A DNA stretch of 28,592 bases, from NCBI RefSeq assembly GCF_036516095.1, contig NZ_DATBUM010000032.1, forward strand, positions 1 to 28,592. The letters run 5' to 3'. This document shows, piece by piece, positions 24,842-28,592 of this stretch. Each line of letters starts with the position of its first letter. The stretch's first letter is position 1. This DNA is from Fusobacterium_C sp036516095 (GTDB lineage: Bacteria > Fusobacteriota > Fusobacteriia > Fusobacteriales > Fusobacteriaceae). Position numbers and translations under genes: made by a program. The notes beneath the pieces were generated by a model that did no database searches, was not told the DNA's origin, and worked only from the letters and a program-made list of their open reading frames with translations.

Positions 24842-25016
24842 AAAAACAGTAAGAGAGCATTGCTCTTTACTGAGGAAAGAAATTTCCAATATTCTGGGAC
24901 TTCCCTTTCAGAACTGGAAAAGGAAGAGTGACGTGATTGAGGATATGGTAGAATATACTATACTTTTTACACAATATGTTTCGGAAAATTGGGAGAAAAA
25001 AATTGAGAGAGAATAA
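24831..25016 (+). pseudogene. Short unidentified fragment between cbiZ and radical SAM remnants
   Basis: An open stretch of about 60 codons (LSEKTVREHCSLLRKEISN... to VSENWEKKIERE) with only a TTG as possible start and no convincing ribosome site. It begins inside the cbiZ remnant and overlaps the radical SAM remnant. I do not recognise it. Its position between two damaged genes suggests the tail of a lost gene, joined to cbiZ by a deletion. Confidence 0.4.
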
Positions 25017-25407
25017 GCCGAATATCCGCTATCTTGTACTCTGGTTAGGTGATAACCGTAATTTAAATTGTAAATATTGTTATGCAATCCCCGCTTTTCA
25101 AAAAACAAATATGAGCTTTGAAATTGCTAAAAAGGCAATAGAACTATGTAAAGATAATTATCCATGTAGTTCTTTCATAGGAAATAAGGAATATTTGATG
25201 GGGAATATACAGGAAAAAATTCGAAGGATAGTTTTGTCTTCAGGAAAATATGAAAATTGTGTTTCCTGTATTTATCATAAAAAATGCAAAGGCTGTTGTC
25301 CTTCTAGAATGTTGTTAAATGCTGTTCATGGAGAAGCTGATAAAGACTGCGTATTGCGAAAAGCGGTATTTCAAATTCTGAAGGAAGAAGAGGAAGGAAA
25401 AATATGA
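25003..25407 (+). pseudogene. Radical SAM/SPASM gene remnant with lost cluster cysteine
   Basis: About 134 codons where such proteins usually have 350 or more. The start is uncertain: TTG 25003 or ATG 24976 in the same frame. The N-terminus has the family strand LVLWLGDN followed by R-N-L-N-C-K-Y-C: the first cysteine of the CX3CX2C cluster motif is Arg (CGT instead of TGT). After about 50 residues the sequence jumps to a SPASM-like C-terminus (CVSCIYHKKCKGCCPSR, then DKDC), so the barrel core is deleted. The stop overlaps the next start as ATGA, a sign of a former coupled operon. It cannot be an active radical SAM enzyme as read. Confidence 0.75.
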
Positions 25408-26786
25408 AGGATCAAAAGAGCGATTATCCGTTTATTGCGACTGTTGGACAAGAAAAAATGAAAGAAGCTTTGATATTGAATTTAATCAATTCTTCTATAG
25501 GAGGAGTCCTAATTCGAGGAGAAAAGGGAACTGCAAAATCCACTTTAGTAAGAGCTTTGGGAGAGCTGTTTCCGGAACAAAAATTTATGAATATGCCTTT
25601 GCATATTACAGAAGACAATTTGCTCGGAAATTTAGATATTGAAAAGACAATCAAATTTGGAAGAAAAATTTTTCAGGAAGGATTCTTACAAAAAGTTCAT
25701 GGAGGGATTCTCTATATTGATGAAATTAATTTACTGGGAGAAAGTATTTTAGCAATTCCTTTTGGAAGTGCTTTCCAGAGGAAGATGCTATATAGAGAGG
25801 GAAGGTTTCGGTCTTTCTTATGATTCGGAATTTGTTCTTATTGGGAGTATGAATCTGCAAGAATTGGAATTGAAACCCTCTCTTATCAATAAATTTGGAC
25901 TCTATGTGGAAGTGGAAGGAAGCAAAAATATTTTAGAGAGAATGAACATTATAAAAAATGTCTTGAATATGAAAGAAATCCGGAATTTTTTTCGAAACAA
26001 TATGGAGAAGAAGAAAGAGTTCTGAAACAAAAGATAGAACAGGCTCAGAATAAATTGCAAACAATTCAAGTACAGGAAACTATCATGAACATGGCTGTAA
26101 GGATGGTAGAAGAAGCGAATACGGAAGGAAATCGTACAGAAATCATTCTGCTTGAAACAGCGAAAGCCATTGCGGCATTCGATAAAAGAAGCTATTTAAA
26201 TTTCGAAGATATGAAAGAAGCTGCTGCTTATGTTCTCGTTCATCGTAGGAGAAAAGAACAGAAAACGGAGGAATTTTTAAAAAGAAGATTCGAAGAGACG
26301 GAAAAAGAAAGAACAACGGAAGAAGCTCAAAATCTGGGAGAACGGCAAGGAATGGCAAGAGAGCAGGAATTCATTCAGTCTAAAGAAGAAGAAACCACTT
26401 TTTCTATTGGAGATACTTTTGCAGTGAAAGAATGGATTCATAAAAAAACGCTGCACTTAAAAAAAAGAAGAGGAAGTAGAAAATGTTTAAAAACAACAAT
26501 TTCATTGAAAATGCATTTAAATCTTTCTTTATCCGGAAAATACGTGAGAGAGGCAATTCATACATATAGAAATAAGAATTACAGCACGGAAGAAATTATG
26601 AAGGGAATTTATCAACATATAGGAAATATTGATTATCATGATGCTTTTGATGAAGAGAGCATTATGGATGTGATTCAATCTCTTCCTCTTCGCTATCTTG
26701 TATATGAATTGATTGTCTATAGCAAAAAAGAACTGGAAGAGAAAATCCAAAGGCAGGATAGAAGTTTAGAAAAGTTATTCATATGA
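25404..26786 (+). pseudogene. Broken magnesium/cobalt-chelatase-type AAA+ ATPase (ChlI/BchI-ChlD/BchD fusion)
   Basis: The start is normal: YPFIATVGQEKM, Walker A GEKGTAKST, Walker B ILYIDEINLL. The frame is lost near the T-run at 25760-25763 and continues in a second frame (CYIEREGFGLSYDSEFVLIGSMN, LINKFGLYVEVEG). It returns to the first frame after the A6 run at 25953-25958 (LEYERNPEFF...). The first-frame product would stop at 25823. Segments are also missing: the region between LFPEQK and the ITEDNLLGNLDIEK strand looks shortened, and only a trace of the linker to the von Willebrand (MIDAS) domain remains before an unfamiliar C-terminus. Family members power metal insertion into tetrapyrroles with a large CobN/ChlH subunit, which is not in this window. 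Confidence 0.75.
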
Positions 26787-26941
26787 AAGATAAAGAAAGA
26801 CAGGGATTCGGTATAGAGAGTGTGAATTTTTTCTGAAGTTTTTGAATATTCTCTAGTAAAATTTGAATTGAGTTTTATGATTACAGTGCTATTTATTATA
26901 CAATCCATTTCTTAAAATTATTGAGTAGTTTAGGAAAAAAT

Positions 26942-26971
26942 TGGACAAAAGGAAGAATCATATGCTATAAT
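26942..26971 (+). promoter_or_regulatory. Promoter of the osmoprotectant transporter operon
   Basis: TGGACA (26942-26947), 18-base spacer, perfect TATAAT (26966-26971). Initiation near 26978 gives a leader of about 45 bases. No terminator is obvious between the decayed chelatase gene and this promoter. Confidence 0.6.
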
Positions 26972-27022
26972 GATGATATATATTAAAAAAATAAATGATT
27001 CATATAGTAAAGGGGGGTGTTA

Positions 27023-28246
27023 ATGAATTGTATTGAGATTAAAAATTTAACGAAAATCTTTGGAAGAAAAAAGAAACAAGCATTGGAGATGGTAAAACAA
27101 GGGAAAACGAAAGTAGAAATATTAAGAAAAACAGGATGTACTGTCGCAGTGTACGAAGCAAATTTTGAAATTAAAGAGGGAGAAATCTTTGTGATTATGG
27201 GATTATCCGGAAGTGGAAAATCAACTTTAGTCAGGATGCTGAACCGTTTAGTAGAACCAACGTCCGGATCAATTCTCTTGAATGGAGAAGATATTTCCAA
27301 GATGAGTGACAAAAGTTTACGGAAAATAAGAAGAAAGAAAATGAATATGGTATTTCAAAATTTTGGTTTGTTTCCTCATCTCAGTATTTTTGAAAATACG
27401 GAATATGGCTTAAAAATTAGAGGAATTCCGGATGAAAAGAGAAAAGAATTGGTAGAGAAAGCCTTAGAAGATTCCGGATTGTTAGCTTTTAAAGATCAAT
27501 ATCCGGATCAACTGTCCGGAGGAATGAAACAAAGAGTGGGATTAGCAAGAGCAATGGCGAATCAACCGAGTATTTTATTGATGGATGAAGCCTTTTCAGC
27601 CTTAGATCCTCTGATTAGAAAGAGTATGCAGGACGAATTATTGGAGTTGCAATCAAATATTAAAAAAACCATTATTTTTATTACACATGATCTGAATGAG
27701 GCTTTGCGAATTGGAGATCGAATTGCCATTATGAAAGATGGTCATATCGTTCAAATTGGAACCGGAGAAGAAATTTTAATGAATCCAAGTAATCAATTTG
27801 TAGAAGATTTTGTAGAGGAAGTAGATCGTTCTAAAATTTTAACAGCCGGACATGTTATGATAGAACCAATTTTATCTAATATAGAAATAGATGGTCCCCA
27901 TGTAGCATTAAAAAGAATGAGAAAAGAAGGCGTCAGTATGTTGCTTGCAGTGGACAGAAATCGAAGATTAATAGGAAGTATTACCGCAGAAAATGTCTTA
28001 CAAGCAATAAAAGAAGAATTGCTTCTATCGGAAGTTGTGGAAAATAATATAATTTCTATTTCAAAAGAGATGCTTGTCACAGATCTATTTCCTCTCATTT
28101 ATGATTCACAAACACCTCTGGCCGTTACTGAAAATGAAAAAGTAGTTGGAGTACTTGTAAAAGGATGTATTATTGAGGCATTGGCAAGTAATCACAGTAA
28201 AAATATTCGACTGCAAGTAATGGAAGGAGGGGAAAGCCATGTTTAA
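27023..28246 (+). CDS. proV: Glycine betaine/L-proline ABC transporter ATPase with CBS domains (ProV/OpuAA)
   Basis: ATPase of a quaternary-amine osmoprotectant importer, 407 aa. The N-terminal extension before the core (ALEMVKQGKTKVEILRKTG) is typical of ProV. Walker A GLSGSGKST starts at residue 60, signature LSGGMKQRVGLARA at 164, and Walker B ILLMDEAFSALDP follows; a switch His is in FITHD. Residues about 270-400 are a CBS pair, the ionic-strength sensor in the family. ATG 27023 is preferred over GTG 27017 because AAAGGGGGG ends at the GTG. Its last 8 bases overlap the permease start. The gene is intact, but the permease after it is not, so the encoded transporter may not work. Confidence 0.9.
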   Translation: MNCIEIKNLTKIFGRKKKQALEMVKQGKTKVEILRKTGCTVAVYEANFEIKEGEIFVIMGLSGSGKSTLVRMLNRLVEPTSGSILLNGEDISKMSDKSLRKIRRKKMNMVFQNFGLFPHLSIFENTEYGLKIRGIPDEKRKELVEKALEDSGLLAFKDQYPDQLSGGMKQRVGLARAMANQPSILLMDEAFSALDPLIRKSMQDELLELQSNIKKTIIFITHDLNEALRIGDRIAIMKDGHIVQIGTGEEILMNPSNQFVEDFVEEVDRSKILTAGHVMIEPILSNIEIDGPHVALKRMRKEGVSMLLAVDRNRRLIGSITAENVLQAIKEELLLSEVVENNIISISKEMLVTDLFPLIYDSQTPLAVTENEKVVGVLVKGCIIEALASNHSKNIRLQVMEGGESHV

Positions 28247-28352
28247 TTTTTTAGAACAACGTTTACCGATAGCAAAGTGGGTAGAAATTTCTGTTGTATG
28301 GATGACAAAATCTTTTCAAGATTTTTCAGATTGTAGACAAAAGAGAAGTTAA
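28239..28352 (+). pseudogene. Truncated permease of the osmoprotectant transporter (ProW/OpuAB remnant)
   Basis: Starts correctly with GGAGGGG upstream and reads MFNFLEQRLPIAKWVEISVV, WMTKSFQDFSD, as expected for the N-terminus of ProW-type permeases. It then enters a long inverted repeat and stops after 37 codons. All membrane-spanning segments are missing. The binding-protein sequence resumes directly after the inverted repeat. Confidence 0.75.
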
Positions 28353-28389
28353 AATAATTTTTAACCTCTCTTTTGTCTACAATCTGGAA
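28322..28389. repeat. Long near-perfect inverted repeat at the permease breakpoint
   Basis: Arms of about 32 bases around a 3-base loop. CAGATTGTAGACAAAAGAGA (28327-28346) is matched exactly by its reverse complement at 28366-28385. The pairing continues inwards through GTTAAAA/TTTTAAC with one mismatch and outwards through TTTTT/AAAAA with one bulge. No T-run or neighbouring gene end fits an ordinary terminator. It could be a collapsed insertion element, a miniature element, or a fold-back deletion scar. Confidence 0.85.
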
Positions 28390-28592
28390 AAAATACATCT
28401 ATATTTTTCTTTGCATATTTCTTACTTTTATTTTTTACTTTCTTTCTTCCGATCAAGAAAAAAAAGAAGTGGTAACCTTAATCTATGTGAATTGGGATAC
28501 TGAAATTGCATCAACTCATGTTGTAGGGGAGATTTTAAAAGACAAAGGATATGAAGTAAGATTGACTCCCTTGGATAATGGTGTTATGTGGG
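28373..28592 (+). pseudogene. Glycine-betaine-binding protein (ProX/OpuAC), start missing, runs off the window
   Basis: An open frame continues to the window edge. After a hydrophobic segment (KKYIYIFLCIFLTFIFYFL) comes the start of an OpuAC-type binding domain: VVTLIYVNWDTEIASTHVVGEILKDKGYEV, read in two parts around EIAS. No ATG or ribosome site precedes it; the frame begins inside the inverted repeat (TTG 28373 is the only possible start). In related bacteria the permease and binding protein can be one fused chain, so this may be the far half of the gene broken at 28322-28389. The 3' end lies outside the window. Confidence 0.65.

Noticed and set aside
24581..26060. Frameshifts in the corrinoid tail as sequencing errors
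   Set aside because: Homopolymer indels alone could be errors, but they cluster with internal deletions and a Cys-to-Arg change in neighbouring genes, while the other 24 kb shows no frameshift. Real decay is more likely, though raw reads would settle it.
1..28592. CRISPR array, prophage genes or intact insertion sequence
   Set aside because: No spaced direct repeats of CRISPR type, no phage structural genes and no transposase frame were seen; the only mobile-element-like sign is the inverted repeat at 28322-28389.

Overview
The window is AT-rich DNA from a fusobacterium, most probably Fusobacterium necrophorum. The first 12 kb is the leukotoxin operon lktB-lktA-lktC, which defines that species: a TpsB transporter, a 3240-residue secreted leukotoxin and a small cytosolic protein. 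TonB and two-partner secretion genes show a Gram-negative envelope. Flavodiiron, rubredoxin and acyl-CoA dehydrogenase genes show an anaerobe.

Layout: 1-12070, lkt operon with its leader and terminator. 12123-12294, a tRNA-Thr(GGU) gene on the minus strand with promoter and terminator. 12445-13666, a SAM-I riboswitch controlling a stand-alone MetH-type homocysteine methyltransferase module. 13672-15861, a sirtuin (minus) diverging from an L-cysteine desulfidase (CyuA/UPF0597). 16008-19327, a two-gene operon: an acyl-CoA dehydrogenase/EtfA-FAD/rubredoxin fusion followed by a flavodiiron protein, closed by a terminator. 19418-24559, a cobalamin riboswitch followed by a TonB receptor and a BtuF-BtuC-BtuD-like corrinoid ABC importer. 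24581-26786, a decayed tail of the same operon: CbiZ, radical SAM and chelatase-type AAA+ genes, all broken by deletions, frameshifts or loss of a key residue. 27023-28592, a glycine-betaine/proline ABC transporter whose permease gene is cut to 37 codons at a long inverted repeat; the window ends inside the binding-protein gene.

How the genes fit together: LktB should export LktA across the outer membrane. The methionine and corrinoid loci are linked by logic, since a MetH-type enzyme needs methylcobalamin and the two leaders sense SAM and cobalamin. The fusion enzyme and flavodiiron protein look like a self-contained electron chain from acyl-CoA through two flavins and a rubredoxin iron to a diiron O2 or NO reductase. 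This is the most interesting intact system here. Gene decay in the corrinoid tail and the osmoprotectant locus suggests ongoing loss of functions. All functional statements come from reading motifs by eye; no database search was run.
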